DNA of 64,000 nt, taken from positions 186,001 through 250,000 of the forward strand of contig NZ_PVBT01000001.1 of the NCBI RefSeq assembly GCF_002980555.1. Reading direction: 5' to 3'. Below are positions 8,656-17,637 of the stretch, piece by piece (positions within the stretch are counted from its first letter, which is position 1; the number at the start of each line of letters is the position of its first letter). A program made the position numbers and the translations under genes. The DNA is from Phyllobacterium myrsinacearum. GTDB taxonomy: Bacteria; Pseudomonadota; Alphaproteobacteria; Rhizobiales; Rhizobiaceae. The notes beneath the pieces were generated by a model that made no database searches, was not told the DNA's origin, and saw only the letters and a program-made list of their open reading frames with translations.

Positions 8656-9117
8656 TCAAACCGGCAGGTGCGTGGTTTCCTTGACTTCTTCCATGACGGC
8701 ATAGGTATGCGTCTCGCGCACGCCCGGCAATGACAGCAGGGCATCGGAGAGAAAACGGCGATAATGTTCCATGTCGGCGACGCGCGCCTTGATCAGGTAA
8801 TCGAAACCGCCGGCAACCATGTGGCATTCCATCACGTCGGGGTTGCGCCGGGTCGCCGCGGCAAAGGTGGCAAAAACATCCGGGGTGGTGCGGTCCAGCT
8901 TGATTTCGACGAAGACCAGCATTGCGCGGTCGAGCTTTTTCGGCGACAGTCTGGCCGTGTAGCCAAGGATATAGCCGTCTCTTGTCAGGCGCTTGACCCG
9001 TTCCGTGGTCGCTGTTTGCGAGAGGCTGATACGCTCGGATAACTCGGTGTTGGAGAGCCGCCCGTCCTTCTGCAGCTCGCGCAAAATGCGCCGGTCAAGA
9101 CTGTCCAGGTTTTTCAT
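8656..9117 (-). CDS. putR: Lrp/AsnC-family regulator, probable PutR
   Basis: A 153-residue regulator with an N-terminal winged helix-turn-helix (LDRRILRELQKDGRLSNTEL, then SLSQTATTERVKRL at about 32-45) and a C-terminal RAM ligand-binding domain (GFDYLIKARVADMEHYRRFL). It is divergent from putA with 110 bp between the starts. In rhizobia and Agrobacterium the Lrp-type PutR activates putA in response to proline, and this location makes the same role very likely. Its last codons lie inside the tandem duplication that ends at 8661, but the frame is intact. Confidence 0.88.
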   Translation of the reverse strand: MKNLDSLDRRILRELQKDGRLSNTELSERISLSQTATTERVKRLTRDGYILGYTARLSPKKLDRAMLVFVEIKLDRTTPDVFATFAAATRRNPDVMECHMVAGGFDYLIKARVADMEHYRRFLSDALLSLPGVRETHTYAVMEEVKETTHLPV

Positions 9118-9119
9118 CT

Positions 9120-9178
9120 CTAAAATACCCCGTATTTTTAGTTTTTTACGCTGTTTCTCAAGCGTTCATTGGTGAGAA
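9120..9178. promoter_or_regulatory. putR-putA divergent control region with two dyads
   Basis: Two dyads lie between the divergent starts. The first is CTAAAATAC-CCC-GTATTTTTAG (9120-9141, one extra T in one arm), directly upstream of putR. The second is TTCTCA-N12-TGAGAA (9155-9178). Lrp-family proteins bind such AT-rich dyads, so these are candidate PutR sites for autoregulation and putA activation. Assignment is inference. Confidence 0.45.
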
Positions 9179-9227
9179 GAACCAAGTGGAATAGATTATA
9201 TGGAAAAAATCAATAAGGGGAAGCCTG

Positions 9228-12200
9228 ATGACCAGACCACTGCCGTCTTCAAACGATTTTACTGCGCCATATGCTGTCGATGACCAGCAACTGGTTGCAT
9301 CTTTGCTGAAAACCATCGCCCTGCCCGAAGACGTCAACCGCCGCATCGATGCACGTGCCAGCAAATACATTGCGACGATTCGCAAGGAAGCGAGCGGTAT
9401 CGGCGGTGTGGAGGATTTCCTGCGCGAATATGGCTTGTCCACCCGTGAAGGGCTGGCGCTGATGGTTCTTGCCGAAGCCCTTCTGCGCGTGCCGGATGCG
9501 GCAACGCAGGACAAGCTGATTGAAGACAAGCTGAAGCAGGGCAAATGGTCGGAGCACGAGCCAAGCGGCGATACATGGTTTGTATCGGCGTCAGCCTGGG
9601 CGCTCGGCCTTTCCGCCAAGGTGATCAAGCCGGGTGAGACGCCGGAAGGGGTGATTTCCTCGCTGGTCAAGCGTATTGGTCTTCCCACGGTCCGCACCGC
9701 CACCAAGCAGGCCATGCGTTATCTCGGCCACCACTTCGTTCTTGGCGAAACCATCAAGGATGCGCTGAAACGTGCTGCCTCCAACGAGGCCAAGGGCTAC
9801 CGCCATTCCTTTGATATGCTGGGCGAGGGAGCCCGTACGCGCAAGGACGCGCGCGGCTATTTCAAATCCTATTCCGATGCCATCGACGCGATCGGCCGTG
9901 CCACGGGCAACAAGAAGCTGCCGGATCGCATGGGCATCTCCGTCAAGCTCTCCGCCCTGCATCCGCGTTATCTCGCCACGCATCATGATCAGGTCATGGC
10001 TGAACTGGTGCCGGATCTCCTGGCACTGGCGCAGAAGGCAAAATCCTACGATCTCAATTTCACGGTCGATGCTGAAGAAGCCGACCGGCTTGAGTTATCG
10101 CTGGATGTGATCGACCGGGTTTTTGCCGATCCGTCGCTGGATGGATGGGACGGGTTCGGCCTGGCCATTCAGGCCTATCAGAAGCGTGCGCTTGAGGTGA
10201 TCGACCATATTGACCGGCTGGCGGCGCGCCACAACCGCAAGATGATGGTGCGTCTGGTCAAGGGAGCCTATTGGGACACGGAAGTGAAGCGGACACAGGA
10301 GCGCGGTCTGCCTGATTATCCCGTGTTCACCCGCAAGCCGGCAACCGATGCGTCCTATATGGCCTGTGCCAAGCGCATGCTTGACGCCCGTCCGCGCATA
10401 TTCCCGCAGTTTGCCACCCACAATGCGCTGACGGTCGCCATGATCCTGGAAATGGCTGGCGACGATAAAACCGGCTTTGAGTTCCAGCGGCTGCATGGCA
10501 TGGGCGAAAGCCTGTACAAGCAGATCACGGAAAAGGACGAGAAAATCGCCTGCCGCATCTATGCGCCGGTTGGCGGCTATCGCGACCTTCTGGCCTATCT
10601 GGTTCGCCGTCTGCTTGAAAACGGTGCCAACTCATCTTTCGTGTCGGTTGTCGGTGACAGCAATGTGCCGATAGCGGACCTGCTGGTACGCCCGGCGGAA
10701 AAACTCAATGACGGCAAGGGTTACCGCCACCCGCATATCCCGCTGCCTGCCAAAATCTACGGCAAGCGTGCCAATTCGGCCGGTGTGGAACTGGGTGACC
10801 GCAAGGAACTGGCGGCCCTTTTGGGCGGCATCGCCAAGGCATCCCGAACGGTCAATGCTGTTCCGCTGATCGACGGCGTGAAGGCTGCGGGCAAGGCCCA
10901 GAATGTGATTTCGCCGGTCAATGGCGCAACCGTCGGAACGGTTGTGTTTGCGACAGCCGACGAAGCGGCAAAGGCGGTCGGCATTGCCAAAAAAGCTTTC
11001 GTGTCATGGTCGCGCGTTCCCGTGGAAACCCGCGCCAAGGCCCTGGAAAAGGCCGGGGATCTCCTCGAGAGCCACCGCGATCTGCTGATGGACCTTCTCT
11101 CCCGTGAAGCGGGCAAGACTCTGGATGACGGCATTGCCGAAATTCGTGAAGCGGTGGATTTCTGCCGCTACTACGCCGCCGAGGCACGCCGCCAGTTTGC
11201 CTCCGACAAAGCCATGCCCGGCCCGACGGGCGAAGACAACAAGCTGCGCCATCGCGGACGCGGTGCCTTCGTCTGCATCAGCCCCTGGAATTTCCCGCTG
11301 GCGATTTTCCTGGGGCAGGTCACCGCGGCACTGGCTGCTGGAAACACCGTTGTGGCGAAGCCCGCGGAACAGACACCGCTGATCGCCTATGAAGCCATCC
11401 GGCTTCTGCATGAGGCGGGCGTGCCGAAAGATGCCGTGCTCTATGTCCCGGGTGATGGCTCGGTCGGTGCGGCGCTGACGTCCCATGCGGATATTGCCGG
11501 CGTTGCCTTCACCGGCTCGACCGATACGGCCTGGGCCATCAACCGCGCACTGGCAGCCAAGAAAGGCCCGATCGTACCGCTGATTGCCGAAACCGGCGGT
11601 CTCAATGCCATGATTGTCGATGCAACCGCGCTCTCCGAACAGGTTGCCGACGATGTGGTCATGTCGGCGTTCCGTTCGGCAGGTCAGCGCTGTTCTGCGT
11701 TGCGAATCCTCTACCTGCAGGAAGATATCGCCGACAACATGCTCGAAATGATCGAGGGTGCGGCACGTGAGTTGACACTTGGCGATCCCTCGCTGGCCTC
11801 CACTGATGTCGGTCCGATCATCGATCAGGCGCAGCGCGATATGCTCGCGGCCCATATTGCCGCGATGCGCACGAGCCAGAAGGTTCGCTATGCCGGTACG
11901 GCCCCGGGCGAAGGCCTGTTCTTTGCGCCGCATATCGTTGAACTCAACAGTGCGGCAGCACTGGAGAAAGAGGTGTTCGGGCCGGTTCTGCATGTGGTGC
12001 GCTGGAAGGCCAAGGATTTGGACGCCGTGCTCGACCAGATCGCCTCGACCGGTTACGGCCTGACCTTCGGTCTGCACACGCGCATCGAGGCAACGGTCGC
12101 CAAGGTCATCGACCGGCTCGACATCGGCAATGTCTATGTCAACCGCAACACGATCGGCGCGGTTGTCGGGACACAACCGTTCGGCGGGTCGGGACTTTCC

Positions 12201-12320
12201 GGCACCGGACCCAAGGCGGGCGGTCCGTCCTATCTGACCCGGTTTGCGCTGGAGCAGGTGGTTTCGGTCAACACCGCCGCAGCCGGGGGCAATGCCAGCC
12301 TCATCGCTATGGGCGAATAA
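9228..12320 (+). CDS. putA: Bifunctional proline dehydrogenase / L-glutamate-gamma-semialdehyde dehydrogenase
   Basis: A 1030-residue PutA that oxidises proline to P5C with FAD and then P5C to glutamate with NAD+. The PRODH barrel motif RLVKGAYWD is at residues 342-350, and TRKPATDASY follows. The aldehyde dehydrogenase domain has catalytic Cys822 (SAGQRCSAL) and Glu788 (AETGGLNAM). There is no N-terminal ribbon-helix-helix DNA-binding domain and no extra C-terminal domain. This is therefore the short type-A PutA (about 1000 residues), which needs a separate regulator, here the divergent Lrp-type gene. The ATG at 9228 has AGGGGA seven bases upstream. Confidence 0.96.
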   Translation: MTRPLPSSNDFTAPYAVDDQQLVASLLKTIALPEDVNRRIDARASKYIATIRKEASGIGGVEDFLREYGLSTREGLALMVLAEALLRVPDAATQDKLIEDKLKQGKWSEHEPSGDTWFVSASAWALGLSAKVIKPGETPEGVISSLVKRIGLPTVRTATKQAMRYLGHHFVLGETIKDALKRAASNEAKGYRHSFDMLGEGARTRKDARGYFKSYSDAIDAIGRATGNKKLPDRMGISVKLSALHPRYLATHHDQVMAELVPDLLALAQKAKSYDLNFTVDAEEADRLELSLDVIDRVFADPSLDGWDGFGLAIQAYQKRALEVIDHIDRLAARHNRKMMVRLVKGAYWDTEVKRTQERGLPDYPVFTRKPATDASYMACAKRMLDARPRIFPQFATHNALTVAMILEMAGDDKTGFEFQRLHGMGESLYKQITEKDEKIACRIYAPVGGYRDLLAYLVRRLLENGANSSFVSVVGDSNVPIADLLVRPAEKLNDGKGYRHPHIPLPAKIYGKRANSAGVELGDRKELAALLGGIAKASRTVNAVPLIDGVKAAGKAQNVISPVNGATVGTVVFATADEAAKAVGIAKKAFVSWSRVPVETRAKALEKAGDLLESHRDLLMDLLSREAGKTLDDGIAEIREAVDFCRYYAAEARRQFASDKAMPGPTGEDNKLRHRGRGAFVCISPWNFPLAIFLGQVTAALAAGNTVVAKPAEQTPLIAYEAIRLLHEAGVPKDAVLYVPGDGSVGAALTSHADIAGVAFTGSTDTAWAINRALAAKKGPIVPLIAETGGLNAMIVDATALSEQVADDVVMSAFRSAGQRCSALRILYLQEDIADNMLEMIEGAARELTLGDPSLASTDVGPIIDQAQRDMLAAHIAAMRTSQKVRYAGTAPGEGLFFAPHIVELNSAAALEKEVFGPVLHVVRWKAKDLDAVLDQIASTGYGLTFGLHTRIEATVAKVIDRLDIGNVYVNRNTIGAVVGTQPFGGSGLSGTGPKAGGPSYLTRFALEQVVSVNTAAAGGNASLIAMGE

Positions 12321-12349
12321 GCGGGAAAACGGCTGAAATCAGATGCGCG

Positions 12350-12382
12350 ATTGGGGATAGTGGGGCACTCACTATCCCCAAT
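12350..12382. other. Perfect 13-bp hairpin between putA and fhs
   Basis: ATTGGGGATAGTG (12350-12362) and CACTATCCCCAAT (12370-12382) form a perfect 13-bp stem with a 7-nt loop. There is no T-run on either side, so it is not a classical intrinsic terminator. It lies 30 bp after the putA stop and about 80 bp before fhs. It may end putA transcription, protect its 3' end, or be an operator. Confidence 0.6.
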
Positions 12383-12463
12383 TCGCTTCTACGATGCTAT
12401 TTGGCGTATTCAGAATGGTAACCGATAAATAGGGCGCAACCCTAAAATGGGGAGGATATGCCG

Positions 12464-14143
12464 ATGGCTGTCGTGAAGTCCGATATTGAGATCGCCCGCG
12501 CTGCAACCAAGAAACCGGTTTTCGAGATCGGTGCAAAGATTGGCATTGCGCCGGAGCACCTCGTTCCCTATGGGCACGACAAGGCAAAACTCTCGGCGCA
12601 ATTCATTCGCTCAAAGCGCGGCGCAAGGGATGGCAAGCTCGTTCTGGTGACGGCGGTCAGCCCGACACCGGCCGGCGAAGGCAAGACGACGACCACCGTC
12701 GGTCTGGGCGATGGTCTCAATCGCATCGGCAAGAAGGCGATTGTCTGTATCCGCGAGGCATCGCTGGGGCCCTGTTTCGGCGTGAAGGGCGGTGCCGCCG
12801 GCGGCGGCTATGCGCAGGTCATCCCGATGGAGGACATCAACCTGCATTTTACCGGTGATTTTCATGCCATCACGGCGGCGCACAACCTGCTAGCAGCCCT
12901 GATCGACAATCACGTTTACTGGGGGAACGCACTCAATCTCGATACGCGCCGGGTGACCTGGCGGCGGGTGATGGACATGAACGACCGCGCGCTGCGCGAC
13001 ATCGCATCGTCGCTGGGCGGCGTGGCCAATGGCTTTCCGCGTGAATCGGGTTTTGACATCACGGTGGCGTCGGAAGTCATGGCCATTCTCTGCCTTGCCA
13101 CGGATTTGCAGGATCTGGAGCGGCGGCTGGGTGATATCATCATCGGCTACCGTTTTGACAAGACCGCGGTCTATGCAAGGGACCTTAAAGCTGACAAGGC
13201 CATGGCTGTCCTGTTGAAGGATGCCATGCAGCCCAATCTGGTGCAGACGCTGGAAAACAACCCGGCCTTCGTGCATGGCGGTCCTTTTGCCAATATTGCC
13301 CATGGCTGCAATTCGGTCGTTGCCACGACAACCGCGCTGAAGCTTGCTGATTATGTGGTGACCGAAGCCGGTTTCGGTGCGGATCTCGGCGCAGAGAAAT
13401 TCTTCAACATCAAATGCCGCAAGGCCGGATTGCAACCTGCCGCCGCCGTCATTGTCGCCACGGTGCGCGCCATGAAGATGCATGGCGGTGTCGCCAAGGA
13501 CGATCTCGGTCTTGAGAACGTTGCGGCAGTGAAGGCGGGCTGCGCCAATCTTGGCCGCCACATGGAAAATGTCCGCCAGTTCGGTGTGCCGGTGGTCGTG
13601 GCGATCAATCATTTCAGCGCCGATACGGATGCCGAGATCGAAACGGTGAAAAATTTCGTTGCGGCCCACGGCGCCGAAGCCATCCTGTGCAAGCACTGGG
13701 CGCTTGGATCGGCCGGGATCGAGGAACTGGCACACAAGGTGGTGTCTCTCGCCGAGAGCGGTTCGGCCCAGTTCTCGCCGCTCTACGAGGATGAATTGTC
13801 CCTGTTCGACAAGATCGAGACGGTGGTCAAGCGCATCTATCGCGGGGCGGAAGCGGATGCCGATGCCAGCGTGCGCGAGCAGCTCCGGCAGTGGGAGGCC
13901 GCAGGATACGGCCATCTTCCCGTCTGCATGGCCAAGACGCAATATTCGTTCTCGACGGATCCGCATTTGCGCGGCGCACCGGTCAATCATGTGGTGCATG
14001 TACGCGAAGTACGGCTTTCGGCCGGCGCGGGTTTTGTCGTGGCGATCTGCGGTGAGATCATGACCATGCCGGGTCTGCCGAAGTCGCCTTCCGCCGAACG
14101 CATTCATCTCAACGCACAGGGCTTGATCGAGGGGCTGTTCTGA
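12464..14143 (+). CDS. fhs: Formate-tetrahydrofolate ligase
   Basis: A 559-residue enzyme that makes 10-formyl-THF from formate, THF and ATP for one-carbon metabolism. The P-loop [11 protein letters not shown] lies near residues 68-78, followed by [23 protein letters not shown] and TGDFHAI, all typical of the family; the C-terminus [12 protein letters not shown] is also standard. Two in-frame ATGs lie at 12458 and 12464. The SD GGAGG (12451-12455) is 2 bases from the first and 8 from the second, so I chose 12464, which also gives the usual [10 protein letters not shown] start. Confidence 0.96.
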   Translation: MAVVKSDIEIARAATKKPVFEIGAKIGIAPEHLVPYGHDKAKLSAQFIRSKRGARDGKLVLVTAVSPTPAGEGKTTTTVGLGDGLNRIGKKAIVCIREASLGPCFGVKGGAAGGGYAQVIPMEDINLHFTGDFHAITAAHNLLAALIDNHVYWGNALNLDTRRVTWRRVMDMNDRALRDIASSLGGVANGFPRESGFDITVASEVMAILCLATDLQDLERRLGDIIIGYRFDKTAVYARDLKADKAMAVLLKDAMQPNLVQTLENNPAFVHGGPFANIAHGCNSVVATTTALKLADYVVTEAGFGADLGAEKFFNIKCRKAGLQPAAAVIVATVRAMKMHGGVAKDDLGLENVAAVKAGCANLGRHMENVRQFGVPVVVAINHFSADTDAEIETVKNFVAAHGAEAILCKHWALGSAGIEELAHKVVSLAESGSAQFSPLYEDELSLFDKIETVVKRIYRGAEADADASVREQLRQWEAAGYGHLPVCMAKTQYSFSTDPHLRGAPVNHVVHVREVRLSAGAGFVVAICGEIMTMPGLPKSPSAERIHLNAQGLIEGLF

Positions 14144-14209
14144 AGCGTTTTTCAGGCCGGTGATTTTTGCTGTTGCAAGCATCGCCGCGTAACGCTAACA
14201 ATCACCGCC

Positions 14210-14257
14210 ATGAACACGTGCGTTGTTATTGCAAATGGCTGGTGGTGGGCTCGCTGA
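14210..14257 (+). CDS. trpL: trp leader peptide with three tandem Trp codons
   Basis: A 15-codon ORF reading MNTCVVIANGWWWAR followed by TGA, directly upstream of trpE(G). The WWWAR ending matches the trp leader peptide of Sinorhizobium and relatives. Ribosome stalling at the UGG codons when charged tRNA-Trp is scarce should favour an antiterminator over the terminator at 14299. In S. meliloti the released leader RNA and the peptide also act in trans (rnTrpL/peTrpL); whether that holds here is not known. Confidence 0.9.
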   Translation: MNTCVVIANGWWWAR

Positions 14258-14298
14258 TAGCGGCCACGCAGCCTTTTGCACGCACGTAAAGGGATCAG

Positions 14299-14329
14299 GG
14301 CCGCAACGGGTTTTCCGGGCGGCCTTTTT
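14299..14329 (+). terminator. trp attenuator terminator
   Basis: GGCCGC (14299-14304) pairs with GCGGCC (14319-14324), followed by TTTTT. An upstream segment at 14259-14275 (GCGGCCACGCAGCC) can compete for the same arms, which is the layout of an antiterminator. It sits between the WWW leader ORF and trpE(G). Confidence 0.85.
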
Positions 14330-14374
14330 GTTTGACCGCCAGAAGCCCGCAAAGCCAAATGCAACGGAGTGGAA

Positions 14375-16564
14375 ATGATGATGCATAAAATTGAGGGCGA
14401 TGTGGAAATATTCGATACCGCGGGCGGTGTTACCATTTCCCGGTCACGCATTGCGACCGCCTATGCCAGCGCGATCGACAGCTATGTCGACGGGCTGGAT
14501 GAACGGCGCGGGGCAGTCTTCTCGTCCAATTACGAGTATCCGGGCCGCTATACACGCTGGGATACGGCCATCATCGATCCGCCGGTCGCTATCACCTCCA
14601 ATGGCCGCCATATGACGATCGAGGCGCTGAACAAGCGCGGCGAAATCTTGCTGCGCCCGATCCACAAAGCGGTTTCGGCCCTCGCCGACGTGTCGGTATC
14701 CGCCGCAGGTGCGACCAGGCTCGATCTTGAAATCGCCCTGCCGAGCCGCGCCTTCACCGAAGAAGAACGCTCGCGCATTCCTTCAGTTTTCACGGTGTTG
14801 CGCGGCATCGTCGCCCTGTTCTTCAGCGAGGAGGACGCCAATCTCGGTCTTTACGGCGCATTCGGCTATGATCTCGCTTTCCAGTTCGATCCGATCCAGT
14901 ACAAGCTGAAGCGGCCGGATGACCAGCGCGATATCGTGCTCTATCTCCCGGACGAAATTCTGGTCGTCGATCACCACGCGGCCAAGGCATGGCTCGACCG
15001 TTACGAATACACGTTTGAAGGTGCTTCCACGGAAGGCCTGACACGCGAAACCGAAGCCAGGGCATTCAAGCCGACGGATACGATTCCGGGGCGCGGCGAC
15101 CATAATCCCGGGGATTATGCGGAACTTGTCAAGAAAGCCAAGGAAAGCTTCAAGCGCGGCGATCTCTTCGAGGTTGTGCCGGGCCAGACATTCTACGAGC
15201 GCTGCGAGACCAAGCCCTCGGTCATTTCGCGCCGTCTGAAAGCCATCAACCCGTCGCCCTATTCCTTCTACATCAACCTCGGCGACAATGAATATCTCGT
15301 CGGGGCTTCGCCGGAGATGTTCGTGCGCTTGGTTGGCCGCCGCATCGAAACCTGCCCGATTTCGGGAACGATCAAGCGCGGCGAGGATGCGATTGCCGAT
15401 GCCGAGCAGATCATCAAGCTGCTCAATTCCAAGAAGGACGAGTCCGAACTCACCATGTGCTCGGACGTCGACCGCAACGACAAGAGCCGGGTGTGCGAGC
15501 CGGGTTCCGTGCGCGTGATTGGCCGCCGCCAGATCGAAATGTATTCGCGCCTCATCCACACGGTGGATCATATCGAGGGCCGTCTGCGCGAGGATATGGA
15601 CGCCTTTGACGGTTTCCTGTCGCATGCATGGGCCGTGACGGTGACCGGGGCGCCAAAGCTCTGGGCCATGCGCTTCATCGAAGAGAACGAGCGCAGCCCG
15701 CGCGCCTGGTACGGCGGCGCCATCGGCATGGTCAATTTCAATGGCGACATGAACACCGGCCTGACCCTGCGCACCATCCGCATCAAGGACGGCATCGCGC
15801 AGGTACGGGCGGGGGCCACGCTGCTGTTCGATTCCATTCCGGAAGAGGAAGAGGCGGAAACAGAACTCAAGGCTTCGGCAATGATCGCGGCGGTGCGCGA
15901 GGCACACAAGAGCAATATCCCCGTGGAAGAACGCGCCGTTGCGCGGGTCGGCGAGGGACTGTCGATCCTCCTTGTCGATCATGAGGATTCGTTCGTCCAT
16001 ACGCTCGCCAATTATTTCCGGCAGACGGGCGCAACTGTGACTACCGTCCGCACGCCGGTGCCCGATGAAATCTTCGACCGGTTGAAGCCCGATCTGGTGG
16101 TGCTTTCGCCGGGGCCGGGCACACCGGAGGATTTTGACTGTAAGGCAACGATCAAGAACGCACGCAAGCGCGACCTGCCGATCTTCGGTGTCTGCCTCGG
16201 CTTGCAGGCGCTGGCGGAAGCCTATGGCGGCACGCTGCGGCAACTGCATGTTCCAATGCACGGAAAACCGTCACGTATCCGGATTACAAAGCAGGGCAGG
16301 ATTTTTTCCGGGCTGCCCAAGGAGGTCACGGTTGGCCGCTATCATTCGATTTTTGCCGATCCGGTGCGGTTGCCGGATGAGTTTGTCGTGACGGCCGAGA
16401 CCGAAGATGGGGTCATCATGGCCTTCGAGCATAAGAGCGAACCGATTGCGGCGGTGCAATTCCATCCGGAATCGATTATGACGCTCGGGCACAATGCGGG
16501 CATGCGCATGATTGAAAACATCGTGGCGCATCTGCCGCGCAAGGCCAAGGAGCGAGCTGCCTGA
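14375..16564 (+). CDS. trpE: Fused anthranilate synthase TrpE-TrpG
   Basis: A 729-residue fusion of the chorismate-converting TrpE subunit (about 1-510) and the glutamine amidotransferase TrpG (about 530-725), typical of Hyphomicrobiales. It makes anthranilate, the first step of tryptophan synthesis. TrpE signatures include [11 protein letters not shown]-like [20 protein letters not shown] and [10 protein letters not shown]. TrpG has the nucleophile Cys607 in [10 protein letters not shown] and the HPES motif near the end. The ATG at 14375 follows GGAG by 5 bases; ATGs at 14378 and 14381 and a GTG at 14369 are alternatives. Regulated by the leader and attenuator upstream. The stop overlaps the next start (TGATG). 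Confidence 0.96.
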   Translation: MMMHKIEGDVEIFDTAGGVTISRSRIATAYASAIDSYVDGLDERRGAVFSSNYEYPGRYTRWDTAIIDPPVAITSNGRHMTIEALNKRGEILLRPIHKAVSALADVSVSAAGATRLDLEIALPSRAFTEEERSRIPSVFTVLRGIVALFFSEEDANLGLYGAFGYDLAFQFDPIQYKLKRPDDQRDIVLYLPDEILVVDHHAAKAWLDRYEYTFEGASTEGLTRETEARAFKPTDTIPGRGDHNPGDYAELVKKAKESFKRGDLFEVVPGQTFYERCETKPSVISRRLKAINPSPYSFYINLGDNEYLVGASPEMFVRLVGRRIETCPISGTIKRGEDAIADAEQIIKLLNSKKDESELTMCSDVDRNDKSRVCEPGSVRVIGRRQIEMYSRLIHTVDHIEGRLREDMDAFDGFLSHAWAVTVTGAPKLWAMRFIEENERSPRAWYGGAIGMVNFNGDMNTGLTLRTIRIKDGIAQVRAGATLLFDSIPEEEEAETELKASAMIAAVREAHKSNIPVEERAVARVGEGLSILLVDHEDSFVHTLANYFRQTGATVTTVRTPVPDEIFDRLKPDLVVLSPGPGTPEDFDCKATIKNARKRDLPIFGVCLGLQALAEAYGGTLRQLHVPMHGKPSRIRITKQGRIFSGLPKEVTVGRYHSIFADPVRLPDEFVVTAETEDGVIMAFEHKSEPIAAVQFHPESIMTLGHNAGMRMIENIVAHLPRKAKERAA

Positions 16565-17472
16565 TGGAAGGTGAAAACGTCGTCCAGCGACTGGCATTCT
16601 GGTCGATTTTCGTCGGCATGGGCGTGCTGGCACTGAAATATGCCGCCTATCACGTCACGGGTTCGGTTGCGCTGTATTCCGACGCGCTGGAATCGATCGT
16701 GAATGTCGTGGCGGCGCTTGCCGCCTGGTGGGCGATCCGTGTCAGCCACAAGCCCGCCGACCAGAATCACCCCTTCGGGCACCACAAGGCCGAGTATTTT
16801 TCGGCGGTGCTCGAGGGCGTGCTGATCGTGGTGGCGGCGCTCTTGATCCTGCGGGAAGTCTGGTCGGCCTGGGAGACGCCCAAAGTCATGGAGGAACCAT
16901 GGCTGGGTCTGGCGATCAATGGCGGTGCGTCGCTGGTGAATGCCCTGTGGGCCACGCTGCTGATCAGCCGTGCCCGGCGGCACAAATCGCCGGCCCTGCT
17001 GGCGGACGGCAAGCATATCATGACCGATGTGGTCACATCCGCCGGCGTGTTCATCGGTCTTGTCGGCGCCGTGATTACCGGCTGGACGTTCCTTGATCCG
17101 CTGCTTGCGGTGATCGTGGCGCTCAACATCCTCTGGCAGGGCTGGACGGTGATCGGCTCTTCGGTGCAGGGCCTGATGGATGTCGGTGTTCCCACCGAGG
17201 AAACCATGCGCATCCGCGACATCATCTCGGCCAATGCCGGCGGTGCGCTGGAGGTGCATGACCTGAAGACGCGCATTGCCGGGCGGGTGACGTTCATCGA
17301 GTTTCATCTGGTCGTTCATGCCAGCATGAGCGTTGGCGACGCGCATGTCATTTGCGACCGGATGGAAAATGCGCTCATGGAACAGATTCCCGATTCGAGT
17401 GTCGTCATTCATGTCGAGCCGGAGGAAGAGGCCAAGCTGCCGATCGGCACGGCTGCTGTTCCCTTTGCCTGA
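16564..17472 (+). CDS. Cation diffusion facilitator family transporter
   Basis: A 302-residue CDF transporter that exports divalent metals such as Zn2+, Fe2+ or Mn2+ by proton exchange at the inner membrane. It has about six membrane helices, with metal-site motifs SDALES (near 39-44) and HIMTD (near 147-151) in helices 2 and 5, and PFGHHKAEY in between. A cytoplasmic C-terminal domain (EVHDLKTRIAG, VHASMSVGDAH) follows. The start overlaps the trpE(G) stop, so it is translated from the same mRNA and shares attenuation, an odd pairing of functions. Substrate metal cannot be told from sequence alone. Confidence 0.9.
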   Translation: MEGENVVQRLAFWSIFVGMGVLALKYAAYHVTGSVALYSDALESIVNVVAALAAWWAIRVSHKPADQNHPFGHHKAEYFSAVLEGVLIVVAALLILREVWSAWETPKVMEEPWLGLAINGGASLVNALWATLLISRARRHKSPALLADGKHIMTDVVTSAGVFIGLVGAVITGWTFLDPLLAVIVALNILWQGWTVIGSSVQGLMDVGVPTEETMRIRDIISANAGGALEVHDLKTRIAGRVTFIEFHLVVHASMSVGDAHVICDRMENALMEQIPDSSVVIHVEPEEEAKLPIGTAAVPFA

Positions 17473-17518
17473 GCGATCCAACCTATAGGCTCTTGGTTGG
17501 GGGCAGCTTGGTGATTTA

Positions 17519-17606
17519 CATCCTCTTTTGCGTCATTTTGATTCCCATTTTGTATCGGGTGAAATCCCGTTTTGTGTCTTGTAGAATCCCATTTTGTGTC
17601 TTAGGG
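17519..17606. repeat. Four tandem 22-bp iterons upstream of ATPase gene
   Basis: Units at 17519-17540, 17541-17562, 17563-17584 and 17585-17606, all exactly 22 bp. Units 3 and 4 are nearly identical around ATCCCRTTTTGTGTCTT; unit 2 differs in the second half and unit 1 is degenerate. They end 31 bp before the start of the gene at 17638. Two helical turns per unit would put equal faces in register, as for a DNA-binding protein. No CRISPR-like spacer structure. Confidence 0.8.
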
Positions 17607-17637
17607 TCGATTTGCAAACCGTTCACGCAGTTGGAAA

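Larger units (their letters stand above)
7911..8661. repeat. Tandem duplication of intergenic region, period 380 bp
   Basis: Two direct copies, about 7911-8281 and 8291-8661, align without gaps at an offset of 380 bp with few differences. Each copy contains the 3' end of the DUF2333-like gene (ATCAAGC-GGTTCTGCAGCAATAA), two hairpins, a GTTTAAAC palindrome and the 3' end of putR on the other strand (codons for PV-stop). So the whole convergent intergenic region with both gene tails was duplicated once. The small ORFs that can be read in both copies overlap the terminator hairpins and are probably not genes. Apart from this the 720-bp gap holds nothing else I can recognise. Confidence 0.9.

Noticed and set aside
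17519-17606. CRISPR array
   Set aside because: The 22-bp units are directly adjacent without spacers.
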